Source: DATELY01 sp035276085
GTDB lineage: Bacteria; Pseudomonadota; Gammaproteobacteria; Steroidobacterales; Steroidobacteraceae
NCBI GenBank assembly: GCA_035276085.1
Contig: DATELY010000301.1
Span: forward strand, 1-39,941
Length of the DNA: 39,941 nt
Reading direction: 5' to 3'
The notes below the pieces were generated by a model. It was not told where the DNA came from. It did not search any database and was given only the letters and a program-made list of their open reading frames with translations. A program made the translations under genes and the position numbers. Shown piece after piece: positions 7,954-16,502 of this stretch. Every line of letters starts with the position of its first letter. The first letter of the stretch is position 1.

Positions 7954-9846
7954 ATGGCGCAGTCCTACACAGCATCCGATATCGAAGTGTTGAGCGGGCT
8001 CGATCCCGTGCGACGACGGCCCGGCATGTACACCGATACGAGCCGCCCGAATCATCTCGCGCACGAAGTGATCGACAACTCCGTCGACGAAGCGCTGTCC
8101 GGTCATGCCACGCGCGTCGACGTCACGCTCTACAAGGACGGCTCGCTCGAAGTCACGGACGATGGTCGCGGCATGCCCGTCGACATTCATCCGAAAGAGA
8201 AAGTGAGCGGCGTCGAACTCATCCTCACGCGCCTGCATGCGGGCGGCAAGTTCTCCGAGAAGAACTACAAGTTCGCCGGCGGCTTGCACGGTGTCGGCGT
8301 TTCGGTCGTGAACGCGCTGTCGAAGAATCTCGAATGCTGGGTACGGCGCGGCGGCAAGGAATACAACATTTCGTTCCGCGACGGTAAAGCACGCACCAAG
8401 CTCGAAGTCGTGCGCGATGTCGGCAAGGCCAACACGGGAACCACCGTGCGCTTCTGGGCGGATCCGCAGTACTTCGAATCGCCCACCTACTCCGTGCCGC
8501 GTCTCAAGCACGTGCTGCGCGCCAAGGCCGTGTTGTGTCCTGGCCTGCGCGTGCGGTTCAAAGTCGAACAGACCGGCGAGACCGAAGAGTGGCTGTACAC
8601 CGGCGGGGTGCTGCAGTACTTGCGTGAAGCGCTGGGTGAGGGCGAGTGGCTGCCGGCGGAGTTGTTCAGCGGCAGCATCGAAGGCGAAAAGGAAGCGGCC
8701 GAATGGGCCGTCGCGTGGCGCATCGACGAGGGCCCGCGCGTGGAAGAAAGCTACGTCAATCTGATTCCGACACCGCAGGGTGGCACGCACGTCAATGGCC
8801 TGCGCCTCGGGCTCACCGATGCGATCCGCGAGTTCTGCGAGTTTCGCAATGTGTTGCCGAAAGGACTGAAGCTCGCCCCCGAAGATATCTGGGACGGCGC
8901 GAGCTACGTGCTGTCCACCAAGATGAAGGAGGCGCAGTTCGCCGGACAGACGAAGGAGCGGTTGTCGTCGCGTGAAGCGGCCGCGTTCGTCTCCGGTGTC
9001 GTCAAGGATCAGTTCGGTCTGTGGCTCAACCAGCATCCCGAAACGGGCGAGCGCATTGCGCAGATTGCCATTTCGAATGCGCAGGCACGACTGAAGGCGT
9101 CGAAGCTCGTGGCTCGCAAGCGCATCGTCAGTGGTCCGGCACTGCCTGGGAAGCTGGCTGACTGCACGTTGCAGGAACCCGAGCGCTCGGAGTTGTTTCT
9201 GGTGGAGGGTGATTCCGCCGGTGGCTCCGCCAAGCAGGCGCGCGATCGCGAGTTTCAGGCGGTGATGCCGTTGCGCGGCAAGATCCTGAACACCTGGGAG
9301 GTGGAGTCCGGTGAGATCCTGCAGTCGCAGGAGGTGCATCACATTTCGGTGGCGATCGGTGTGGATCCGGGATCCGACAAGCTCGAGGGTCTGCGCTATC
9401 ACAAAATCTGCATCCTCGCGGACGCCGACTCCGACGGGCAGCACATCGCAACGTTGCTGTGTGCGCTGTTCCTGCGCCACTTCCGCCCGATTGTCGTGGC
9501 GGGTCACATCTACGTCGCCATGCCGCCGCTGTACCGCATCGATGTGGGCAAGCAGGTGTACTACGCGCTCGATGACGCCGAGCGCGCGGGCATCCTGGAT
9601 CGCATCGCGGCGGAGAATCCGCGCGCGAAACCGACCGTCACTCGCTTCAAAGGGTTGGGCGAGATGAATCCGTTGCAACTGCGCGAGACGACGATGGCAC
9701 CGGAGACACGGCGGTTGGTGCAACTCACCATCGACGCCAAGGATCCTGCCGATCCGGTGATGGACATGTTGCTGGCCAAGAAGCGCGCGAGCGATCGGCG
9801 CGAATGGCTGGAGAAGAAAGGCAACATGGCGGAAGTGGTGCCGTGA
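7954..9846 (+). CDS. parE: DNA topoisomerase IV subunit B
   Basis: 630 residues, the same length as E. coli ParE. It provides the ATPase half of topoisomerase IV, which unlinks daughter chromosomes. The GHKL ATPase motifs EVIDNSVDEAL, DDGRGMPV and GGLHGVGVSVVNAL come first, then the transducer, then the TOPRIM domain with LVEGDSAGGSAKQARDREFQ, PLRGKILNTWE and ILADADSDGQHIATLL, and finally the FKGLGEMNPLQL tail. It is ParE rather than GyrB by its length, by the ADADSDG form and by parC being next. Repeat D1 separates it from parC. Confidence 0.97.
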   Translation: MAQSYTASDIEVLSGLDPVRRRPGMYTDTSRPNHLAHEVIDNSVDEALSGHATRVDVTLYKDGSLEVTDDGRGMPVDIHPKEKVSGVELILTRLHAGGKFSEKNYKFAGGLHGVGVSVVNALSKNLECWVRRGGKEYNISFRDGKARTKLEVVRDVGKANTGTTVRFWADPQYFESPTYSVPRLKHVLRAKAVLCPGLRVRFKVEQTGETEEWLYTGGVLQYLREALGEGEWLPAELFSGSIEGEKEAAEWAVAWRIDEGPRVEESYVNLIPTPQGGTHVNGLRLGLTDAIREFCEFRNVLPKGLKLAPEDIWDGASYVLSTKMKEAQFAGQTKERLSSREAAAFVSGVVKDQFGLWLNQHPETGERIAQIAISNAQARLKASKLVARKRIVSGPALPGKLADCTLQEPERSELFLVEGDSAGGSAKQARDREFQAVMPLRGKILNTWEVESGEILQSQEVHHISVAIGVDPGSDKLEGLRYHKICILADADSDGQHIATLLCALFLRHFRPIVVAGHIYVAMPPLYRIDVGKQVYYALDDAERAGILDRIAAENPRAKPTVTRFKGLGEMNPLQLRETTMAPETRRLVQLTIDAKDPADPVMDMLLAKKRASDRREWLEKKGNMAEVVP

Positions 9847-9854
9847 GGCGAGTC

Positions 9855-9957
9855 GGACTTGGGGCCTGGGACCTGGGGCCTGGGCCAGATTCGTTTACCC
9901 GCCAGTCACCGTTTCCGTAACTCCGAGCCCCACGCCCCAGGTCTCACGCCCCACGCC
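9855..9957. repeat. Family D heptamer inverted repeat, D1
   Basis: The left arm holds consecutive heptamers GGGGCCT, GGGACCT, GGGGCCT and a partial GGGCC (9861-9886). The right arm (9925-9957) reads, in reverse complement, as GGGGCGT-GAGACCT-GGGGCGT-GGGGC, so it pairs imperfectly in the same 7-bp register. The spacer is about 38 bp. It fills the gap between parE and parC. It has no sequence similarity to families A-C but the same design. Confidence 0.75.
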
Positions 9958-9963
9958 TATAGA
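9958..9963 (+). promoter_or_regulatory. Possible -10 element just before parC
   Basis: TATAGA ends 5 bp before the parC ATG and directly follows repeat D1. If used, transcription would begin at or near the start codon, giving a leaderless mRNA. There is no Shine-Dalgarno sequence before this ATG, which fits, and no convincing -35, which does not. Confidence 0.3.
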
Positions 9964-9968
9964 AAATC

Positions 9969-12227
9969 ATGCCCACCCAATCCCCCCTCAACTTCGAAGG
10001 CGTCGAACGCCTGCCACTCAAAGCGTTCACGGAGAAGGCGTACCTCGACTATTCGATGTACGTGATTCTCGACCGCGCCCTGCCGCATCTCGGCGACGGT
10101 TTGAAGCCCGTGCAGCGTCGCATCGTCTACGCGATGAGCGAGCTCGGGCTGAGTGCCGCGTCCAAGCACAAGAAATCAGCGCGCACCATCGGCGACGTCA
10201 TCGGCAAGTTCCATCCGCACGGCGATTCGGCTTGCTATGAAGCGATGGTGCTGATGGCGCAGCCGTTCTCCTATCGCTATCCCCTCGTCGATGGCCAGGG
10301 CAACTTCGGTTCGCCGGACGACCCCAAGTCGTTCGCGGCCATGCGCTATACCGAGTCGCGGCTCACGCGCTACGCGTCGCTGCTGCTCGCCGAGTTGGAG
10401 CAGGGCACGGTCGATTGGTCGCCGAACTTCGACGGCACGCTGGAAGAGCCCACGCTGCTGCCGGCGCGCGTGCCCAATGTGCTGCTCAATGGCGCGACCG
10501 GCATCGCCGTCGGCATGGCCACCGACATTCCGCCGCACAACTTGAAGGAAGTGGTTACGGCGTGCGTGCGCTTGCTCGACGAGCCCGATCTCAGCATTCG
10601 TGAGTTGTGCAAGCACGTGCAGGGTCCGGACTTTCCGACAGGCGGCGAAATCGTCTCGCCGCGTGCCGATCTGAAACAGATCTACGAAACCGGTAACGGT
10701 ACGTTCAAAGCCCGGGCCGTGTACGAGATCGAGGATGGCGAGATCGTCCTGACGCAGCTGCCTTACCAGGTCTCTGGCGACAAGGTGCAGGAGCAGATCG
10801 CCGCGCAGATGCAGGCGAAGAAGTTGCCGATGCTGGAGAACATCCGCGACGAATCGGACCACGAGCATCCCACTCGCATCGTGCTCACGCCGCGGTCCAA
10901 TCGCGTCGACCTCGAGCAAGTGATGGCGCATCTGTTTGCGACCACCGATCTCGAACGCACCTATCGCGTGAATCTCAACATCATCGGCCTCGACGGCAGG
11001 CCGCGGGTGATGAACCTCAAGTCACTGCTCGAGGACTGGCTCACGTTCCGCATCGATACGGTCACGCGTCGGCTCAACTGGCGCCTGGACAAGGTCAATG
11101 CGCGACTGCACTTGTTGGACGGTTTGTTGATCGCGTATCTGAACCTCGATGAAGTCATCCGCATCATTCGCCGTGAGGAAGAGCCGAAGCCGGTGCTGAT
11201 GGCGCGCTTCGAGCTGAGCGACGTGCAGGCCGAGGCCATTCTGGAAACCAAGTTGCGTCACCTGGCCAAGCTCGAGGAGATGAAGATCCGCGGCGAGCAG
11301 AAGGAGCTCAGCGAGGAGCGGGACGAGCTGGAATCGATTCTCAAGAGCAAGGCGAAGCTGCGTAAGAAGGTGAAAGAGGAGCTGCTCGCAGCGGCAGAGG
11401 AATTCGGCGACAAACGCCGCACGCGCGTTGTCGAGCGTGCCGCGGCACAGGCGATCAACGAACTGGATCTCGTGGCGGCAGAGCCGGTCACGGTCGTGCT
11501 CTCCGCGCGCGGGTGGGTCCGCTCCGCCAAAGGTCACGAGATCGATCCGCGTTCGCTGCAGTACAAGACGGGCGATGAATATCAAGCGGCCGCTCGCGGT
11601 CGCAGCACGCAGCAGGCTTTGCTCGTGGACAGCACAGGCCGTGCGTACAGCTTGCTCGCGCATAGTCTGCCGTCGGCGCGTGGTCTGGGCGAGCCGCTAT
11701 CCGGCCGCCTCGATCCGCCCGATGGCGCGACCTTCGCCGGCGTCTTGATCGGTGATCCCGAGGATCGGTGCGTGCTGGCGTCGGATGCGGGCTACGGTTT
11801 CGTCGTCAAACTCGAAGAGCTGCATTCGCGCAACCGCGCCGGCAAGGCCGTGCTCAAAGTGCCCGAGGGCTCCGGTGTCGTGCCGCCATGCATGGTGCCG
11901 AAGAACGACGCAGCGGTGCTGTGCGCCGTCAACACCGAAGGCAAGCTGCTCGTGTTCCCGGTGAAGGATCTGCCGGAGCTGCCGCGCGGCAAGGGCAACA
12001 AGATCTTCGGGCTGTCTTCGAAGAAGGTAGAGACTCGCGAAGAGCTGCTCGTCGGCATCGCCATCGTTGCACCTGAGCAGAACCTGCTCGTGTGGTCGGG
12101 TGATCGCAAGATGACACTGAAGTTCAGTGAGCTGAAGGAGTATCGCGGTGAACGCGCGCAGCGCGGCGCCGTGCTGCCGCGCGGCTGGCGCAAGGTGGAT
12201 CGGTTGGAAGTGGAAGGAAGTGTATAG
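9969..12227 (+). CDS. parC: DNA topoisomerase IV subunit A
   Basis: 752 residues, matching E. coli ParC in length and throughout in sequence. This is the DNA breakage-reunion subunit. The winged-helix region gives LGDGLKPVQRRIVYAMSELG and FHPHGDSACYEAM; the catalytic tyrosine is Tyr127 in AMRYTESR. Ser87 and Glu91 occupy the quinolone-resistance positions (E. coli Ser80/Glu84), so the sequence looks like wild type there. The long coiled coil (LRHLAKLEEMKIRGEQKEL) and beta-pinwheel C-terminal domain (LSARGWVRSAKGHEID, SDAGYGFV, KGNKIFGL) follow. Confidence 0.97.
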   Translation: MPTQSPLNFEGVERLPLKAFTEKAYLDYSMYVILDRALPHLGDGLKPVQRRIVYAMSELGLSAASKHKKSARTIGDVIGKFHPHGDSACYEAMVLMAQPFSYRYPLVDGQGNFGSPDDPKSFAAMRYTESRLTRYASLLLAELEQGTVDWSPNFDGTLEEPTLLPARVPNVLLNGATGIAVGMATDIPPHNLKEVVTACVRLLDEPDLSIRELCKHVQGPDFPTGGEIVSPRADLKQIYETGNGTFKARAVYEIEDGEIVLTQLPYQVSGDKVQEQIAAQMQAKKLPMLENIRDESDHEHPTRIVLTPRSNRVDLEQVMAHLFATTDLERTYRVNLNIIGLDGRPRVMNLKSLLEDWLTFRIDTVTRRLNWRLDKVNARLHLLDGLLIAYLNLDEVIRIIRREEEPKPVLMARFELSDVQAEAILETKLRHLAKLEEMKIRGEQKELSEERDELESILKSKAKLRKKVKEELLAAAEEFGDKRRTRVVERAAAQAINELDLVAAEPVTVVLSARGWVRSAKGHEIDPRSLQYKTGDEYQAAARGRSTQQALLVDSTGRAYSLLAHSLPSARGLGEPLSGRLDPPDGATFAGVLIGDPEDRCVLASDAGYGFVVKLEELHSRNRAGKAVLKVPEGSGVVPPCMVPKNDAAVLCAVNTEGKLLVFPVKDLPELPRGKGNKIFGLSSKKVETREELLVGIAIVAPEQNLLVWSGDRKMTLKFSELKEYRGERAQRGAVLPRGWRKVDRLEVEGSV

Positions 12228-12262
12228 CGGGCCGCGACGGCTGCTTCAATGCTGCAAGCTGC

Positions 12263-12426
12263 GTCCCTTCCCTTGCGGCAGCGGGGGCCGCTCCGGCGCA
12301 TCCATGCGCCCCGCGCCATTCGTGCATCCCTGCACATCAGAAGGACAGGATGGGGGCTGCCCATCGAGCGCATCGCTTTCACCGACGCCCCACCCTAACC
12401 CTCCCCCCGCTATCGCGGAGGAGGGA
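12263..12426. repeat. Family C inverted repeat, copy C2, with nested insert
   Basis: The outer blocks match copy C1 (TCCCTTCCCTTGCG, AAGGACAGGATGGGGGCT; right arm CACCCTAACCCTCCCCCC from about 12391). The left arm is split by a 53-bp insertion at 12288-12340 containing the short palindrome GGCGCATCCATGCGCC and a GTGCATCCCTGCAC-like hairpin. It lies in the gap between the 3' ends of parC (+) and the outer-membrane gene (-), so here it is 3' to both neighbours. Confidence 0.75.
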
Positions 12427-12441
12427 ATAGAGCGCAGATGG

Positions 12442-13182
12442 TCAGAACTGATACGCGAGGCCGAGCAGTGGTCCTGCGGCTCGCAGGTTCAGATCCAGAT
12501 CATTGCCGCCACCTTGATCCGCATCGAAGCGGCTGATGCGGTAGGCGGCGATGCCGGTGAACGACGGCGTAAAGGGGTATTGCACGCCGGCAATGACGTT
12601 CCAGTATCGATCGCGATTCAGGCCGAAGCCCGCGGCATCGGCTTTCACGACGTAGCAGAGCCGCCCGTACAGAGGAGCTTCTGCGACGACGCCCACTGCC
12701 ACGTCGAGCCAGTTGTCGTCGGCTTCCAATGATTGCAGTGGATTGCTCGCTTCGACGTTCAGCCAGGTGTAGCGGCCACCGACGTAGGGCGAGAGTTGCA
12801 GTGCACCTTTCGTCGGAAATGTTACATCCCAGCGGAAGTGGCGACCTATGCCAGCCTCTGCCAGCACCACCTTCGCGTGCACGTTTTGGTTGAAGAAGGC
12901 GGCGAAGCTCTTGTCTTTGAAGTCGAGCCCCAGGCCTTCTGCGTAGAGAAACGTACGCTCGTGTGTCCAGCGCACGTAACCCATCGCTCCCAGCTTGACG
13001 CCGCTGCCGAGCTCACTCAAACCGACATTCAGGGGGACCGAGATGTTGCCGATGCCAACGTCGCCTTTGACGTCAGGCCCCCATATGTAAGGCGCGACGA
13101 TCCACGAGGACTCTGCTTCCTTCGCCTGCAAAGGCGAACTGAGCACTGCGCAAAGCAGCAGGAATAGCCAATGAAAACGCAT
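12442..13182 (-). CDS. Predicted outer-membrane beta-barrel protein
   Basis: 246 residues from ATG at 13182, chosen because MRFHWLFLLLCAVLSSPLQA is a clean signal peptide with an AxA-like cleavage site; an ATG at 13227 would add 15 unlikely residues. The mature part starts with WIVAPYIWGPDVKGDVGIG, has regularly alternating strands rich in Tyr/Trp/Gly, and ends in a strand with terminal Phe (GLAYQF), the usual BAM-recognised ending. I do not recognise a named family. It lies downstream of fimX but a hairpin terminator separates them, so it is probably a separate unit. Function unknown. Confidence 0.75.
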   Translation of the reverse strand: MRFHWLFLLLCAVLSSPLQAKEAESSWIVAPYIWGPDVKGDVGIGNISVPLNVGLSELGSGVKLGAMGYVRWTHERTFLYAEGLGLDFKDKSFAAFFNQNVHAKVVLAEAGIGRHFRWDVTFPTKGALQLSPYVGGRYTWLNVEASNPLQSLEADDNWLDVAVGVVAEAPLYGRLCYVVKADAAGFGLNRDRYWNVIAGVQYPFTPSFTGIAAYRISRFDADQGGGNDLDLNLRAAGPLLGLAYQF

Positions 13183-13244
13183 GCGGCGACGCGCGCCGGA
13201 ATGCGAAATTCGTGCGTACATGCGCAAACCTTGGGAAGCGAATC

Positions 13245-13268
13245 AAGCGTCGAACTTATAAGCGTCGA
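13245..13268. promoter_or_regulatory. Direct repeat AAGCGTCGA around a TATAAG-like -10
   Basis: AAGCGTCGA occurs at 13245-13253 and 13260-13268 (15-bp period), the second copy continuing into the palindrome GCGTCGACGC. Read on the minus strand, TATAAG lies between them, about 80 bp upstream of the outer-membrane gene start. It looks like an operator around its promoter; no regulator is known. Confidence 0.3.
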
Positions 13269-13275
13269 CGCCTGG

Positions 13276-13309
13276 AAAGAAAAGACCGGCGTGCGGTGGA
13301 CGTACGGTC
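13276..13309 (-). terminator. Intrinsic terminator after fimX
   Basis: On the minus strand, just after the fimX stop, GACCG (13309-13305) can pair with CGGTC (13288-13284), with an inner CGT/ACG pairing, and is followed at once by TTTTCTTT. This is the only minus-strand stem here with a proper U-tract. It would separate fimX from the downstream barrel gene. Confidence 0.5.
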
Positions 13310-13321
13310 GTCCGTATCGAC

Positions 13322-15373
13322 TCAGCCCATCACGACTTGCTCGGGTTCATTCACGAAGTAGCCCTGAATGAACTCGATGCCCAACTGCCACAGCACAGCC
13401 ATCGTATTGGCGTCCTCGACCCGCTCGGCAATGGTTGCCATGTTCTTCGCGCGTGCCTGATCGACCAGCTCGCGCACGAGTTGCTGGCGATTCGCATCGA
13501 CGGCGAGACCCTGCATCAACGTGCCATCCACCTTCATGAAGTCAGCCGGCAATTGTGCCAGCAGCTTCTTCGGATCGCGCCCCATGCCGAAATGCTCGAG
13601 GGCGAACTTGAACCCATTCTGGCGCAGACCGGTGGCCAGCTGCGTCGTGTCGGACAGGTATTCGGCGGCGATCTGCTCGCTCACCTGAATGCAGATGCGG
13701 CCCGGCTCGACGCGCGTGCTCTTCAGCTGGTTCGTGAGCCACATCAGCAACGACTTGTCGCACACGGAGTCCTTCGACAGGCGCACGAACATGCGCTTCA
13801 CCGGTCGGCTGGCGCAGAACGTCATTGCTGCAGCAATGACCCAGCGATCGATGTTCTTCATCAGGTCGTGCCGTTCTGCGGCCGGAATGAACTCGGACGG
13901 CAGTACCTCTTCGCCTTGTTCGTTCACCATGCGCACGAGCACGTCGAACATGCCGCGGTCTTCACCGAGCAGGCTCGCGATCGGCTGTTGCATCAAGCGG
14001 AAGCGGTTTTCCATGAGGGCGGACTTGATCAGCTTCGCCCAGATCTTGTCCTTCTGTTCCTGCTTGGTGTCCTCGTCGAGGCGATCGATGACGTGAATCT
14101 TGTTGCCGCCCGTTTCCTGGGCGACATTGAAGGCGTCTTCTGCATCGCGTACGGCGTGCTGCAGATCGGCCGTGCGCGGATCGACGAGTGCGATGCCGAC
14201 ACTGGCAGTGCAGGAGATGGATTTGTCGCCCGCCCGGAAGACCGATCCGGAGATCTTGCGCAGGAGGTTGGCCGACCAACTTTCGATATCGCCGCTCGTG
14301 CCGCGCTCGAGCAACACCAGGAAAGAGCCGCTGGCATGGCGGCCCGCCAGATCGTTCGGCTGGAGGTGTTCGCGCAGCACGGACGAGAATTGGGCGACGA
14401 AGTCCTCCTGGAGCAACGGACCGATGTCTTCAGTGATCTTGGTGAACTGGTCGGGGCCGATGCACAGCAACTCGCGCACGCCCGCTTTGATCGGCCCCGC
14501 CAACGATTGCCCCAGCTTCTCCAACAGGAAGCGGCGTTGCAGGAAGCCGCTGGCGGCGTCGCGCTCGAGCGCATCCGAGAGCTGCGCGTTCAAATCGCCG
14601 CTTTCTTTCCGCTTTGCGGCGATGCAGACACGCACCGCAGGCTCGCCATCGAATTCGGCGCGCGAGAACTCCATCTCCAGCGGCACTGTCGAGCCATCGC
14701 TCAATACGCCGTTTGCGCGCAACGGATGCGCGGTGAACTTGTCCTGCAGCGTTGCGACCAGCGCGCCCTTCAACGCTGCATGGGTGTCCGTTTCGAACGC
14801 ATCCATGAGTGGCTGACCCACGAGCGCATCGGCTTCGGGATAACCGAACAACTCCACCCACGCGGGATTCGCATCGACGACGATGCCTTCCTGCACGTGC
14901 GCGATGGCGTCGGCCGAGCCCGCCATGAAGGATTTCAGCTGTTCTCGATATTCGTGCGCGGAGCGGATCGTGACGTCGAGCTGAGTGCGGAAGCGATGCG
15001 CTTCCAGCTCGCGAGCCAGCACGCCGTAGAGGCGCACGCGCTGCTTCAGCGTGACGACATCGCGGGCTCCGAGCTGCATCGCCGTGGCGATGCCACCCTC
15101 ATCGACGTCCTCGCGTACGAACACGAGCGGCAGATCGCGTGCGAACTGAGTGCGCACCGTGGCGATCGTCTTCATCTCGTCAGGGCCGGTGCCGACGACG
15201 GCCACGAGCATCTGCGCACTGATCTGCGTCAGCGCATCGCCCAGGTCATTCAACTCGCGAATCCAATGACAACGCACGGCGATGCCGCCGTTGCGCATGG
15301 TGCTGTTGACGATCTCGACGATCTCCTGCTGGGGGGCCAGGACGATCATCGGTACTGCGCTGTTCTCAGCCAA
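13322..15373 (-). CDS. fimX: FimX-like REC-PAS-degenerate GGDEF-degenerate EAL protein
   Basis: 683 residues, very near P. aeruginosa FimX. Order: receiver-like domain about 1-125, in which the phospho-acceptor strand (MLVAVVGTG) lacks the Asp; PAS about 143-250; GGDEF about 265-430, whose signature is ASGSF (347-351), so no cyclase activity is expected; EAL about 445-683, with DVL (477-479) for EAL and EHFGMG (593-598) for DDFGTG, so phosphodiesterase activity is not expected either. FimX proteins use such an inactive EAL as a c-di-GMP sensor and promote type IV pilus assembly with PilB and PilZ; fimV, pilV and fimT are in the same window. It lies 38 bp downstream of epmB and ends at a terminator. 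Symbol inferred from architecture. Confidence 0.82.
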   Translation of the reverse strand: MAENSAVPMIVLAPQQEIVEIVNSTMRNGGIAVRCHWIRELNDLGDALTQISAQMLVAVVGTGPDEMKTIATVRTQFARDLPLVFVREDVDEGGIATAMQLGARDVVTLKQRVRLYGVLARELEAHRFRTQLDVTIRSAHEYREQLKSFMAGSADAIAHVQEGIVVDANPAWVELFGYPEADALVGQPLMDAFETDTHAALKGALVATLQDKFTAHPLRANGVLSDGSTVPLEMEFSRAEFDGEPAVRVCIAAKRKESGDLNAQLSDALERDAASGFLQRRFLLEKLGQSLAGPIKAGVRELLCIGPDQFTKITEDIGPLLQEDFVAQFSSVLREHLQPNDLAGRHASGSFLVLLERGTSGDIESWSANLLRKISGSVFRAGDKSISCTASVGIALVDPRTADLQHAVRDAEDAFNVAQETGGNKIHVIDRLDEDTKQEQKDKIWAKLIKSALMENRFRLMQQPIASLLGEDRGMFDVLVRMVNEQGEEVLPSEFIPAAERHDLMKNIDRWVIAAAMTFCASRPVKRMFVRLSKDSVCDKSLLMWLTNQLKSTRVEPGRICIQVSEQIAAEYLSDTTQLATGLRQNGFKFALEHFGMGRDPKKLLAQLPADFMKVDGTLMQGLAVDANRQQLVRELVDQARAKNMATIAERVEDANTMAVLWQLGIEFIQGYFVNEPEQVVMG

Positions 15374-15411
15374 ACTTCACTCCTCGATTCCCGATCGAGC
15401 TCATACGCGAC

Positions 15412-16437
15412 CTAGGGCGCTATCGGTGTCTTCGACGGTTCACCCGCGATCTCTCTGACCAGCTGGGGCACGAGGTACCCCGGGAGCCGTGCGCGAACTT
15501 CGCGTAGCAGTCGACGCGCGCGCCACTCTGCCACCTCGAAATGGGCGGCGCCTTGAACGCGGTCCAGCAAATGCAGGTAATAGGGGAGTACCCCGGCCGC
15601 AAACAGCTTTTCGCTCAAATCGACGAGTGCGTCTGTGGAGTCGTTCACGCGCGCGAGCAAAACCGCTTGATTGAGCAGTGTTGCACCGCTGTCGCGCAGC
15701 GCCTTGCAGGCCCTCGCGACCGCCGCATCGATCTCGTTGGCGTGGTTGGTGTGCAGGACGACGACCACTGGCCAGGGCAGGTTTTGCAGCCAGCGCCCCA
15801 GGCCATCGTCGACCCGTTCGGGCAGGACGATGGGATAACGCGTATGCACGCGCAGGCGGCGCACATGGGGGATGCGACGCAGATCGTCGGTCAGTCGCTG
15901 CAGCCGCTGGTCGCTCAAGCTCAGCGGGTCGCCGCCGCTCAGGATGATTTCCCCGATGCTCGGATCGGCTTGGATCAGAGCGAGTGCCTGCTGCCACTGC
16001 GAGCCCACGGCCGACTCGTCGCCATAGGGAAAGTGTCGACGAAAGCAATAGCGGCAGTGCACGGCGCAGGCGCCGGTCGCGATCAGCAGTGCGCGGCCGT
16101 GATATTTGTGCAGGAGCCCGGGTGCTGCGCGATGGGCGAGGTCCTGAACCGGATCGAATGTGTAACCGGCGGTTCGCTCCAGCTCCGCTCCCAGCGGCAG
16201 AATCTGCAACAGCAGAGGATCGCGCGCATCGCCGCGCCGCATGCGCCGTACGAAGCCACGCGGTACGCGCAACGGGAACGAGCGCGCGGCCAGCTGCGCC
16301 TCGATCATGGCGTCGAACGGTACATCGAGCTCGCTCAGCAACTCGCGCGGATCGCTGATCGCATCGGCCAACGCGCGCTGCCAGTCAGCCCTCGAAGCCG
16401 CTTCTGGCTGGTTTGCAATGGAGCTTGCAGCTATCAT
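15412..16437 (-). CDS. epmB: EF-P (R)-beta-lysylation radical SAM enzyme (lysine 2,3-aminomutase)
   Basis: 341 residues. EpmB turns (S)-alpha-lysine into (R)-beta-lysine for attachment to elongation factor P. The radical SAM CxxxCxxC is Cys124-Cys128-Cys131 (CAVHCRYC), the sequence LSGGDPLSL follows, and the C-terminal GEPSKTP supplies the PLP lysine (Lys336). GVLPYYLHLLDRVQGAAHF is near-invariant in the family. The gene is divergent from efp with only 65 bp between the two start codons, and epmA is just beyond efp. Confidence 0.95.
   Translation of the reverse strand: MIAASSIANQPEAASRADWQRALADAISDPRELLSELDVPFDAMIEAQLAARSFPLRVPRGFVRRMRRGDARDPLLLQILPLGAELERTAGYTFDPVQDLAHRAAPGLLHKYHGRALLIATGACAVHCRYCFRRHFPYGDESAVGSQWQQALALIQADPSIGEIILSGGDPLSLSDQRLQRLTDDLRRIPHVRRLRVHTRYPIVLPERVDDGLGRWLQNLPWPVVVVLHTNHANEIDAAVARACKALRDSGATLLNQAVLLARVNDSTDALVDLSEKLFAAGVLPYYLHLLDRVQGAAHFEVAEWRARRLLREVRARLPGYLVPQLVREIAGEPSKTPIAP
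16432..16437 (+). promoter_or_regulatory. Possible -10 element for efp
   Basis: TATCAT followed by the GC-rich CGGCGCCC, 65 bp before the efp ATG. It overlaps the epmB start codon on the other strand. No clear -35. If real, efp and epmB promoters are interleaved. Confidence 0.3.
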
Positions 16438-16502
16438 CGGCGCCCTTTTCGGCGTCCCAACGCCGTCTCCCGATCATTCTCGCAGACTCAAGCGGTGCCG
16501 AC

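Noticed and set aside
7915..9723. A 602-codon open frame on the strand opposite parE
   Set aside because: Antisense shadow typical of GC-rich genes; no recognisable domain, low-complexity His/Arg/Gln composition, while parE on the other strand is unambiguous.
9861..9957. Short regularly spaced repeats resembling a CRISPR or tandem array
   Set aside because: Units are 7 bp without unique spacers, arranged as one inverted pair; no cas genes are in the window.
13337..15415. A 692-codon open frame antisense to fimX
   Set aside because: Same reasoning: no domain, codon pattern is the mirror of the real gene, and fimX has clear PAS/GGDEF/EAL structure.
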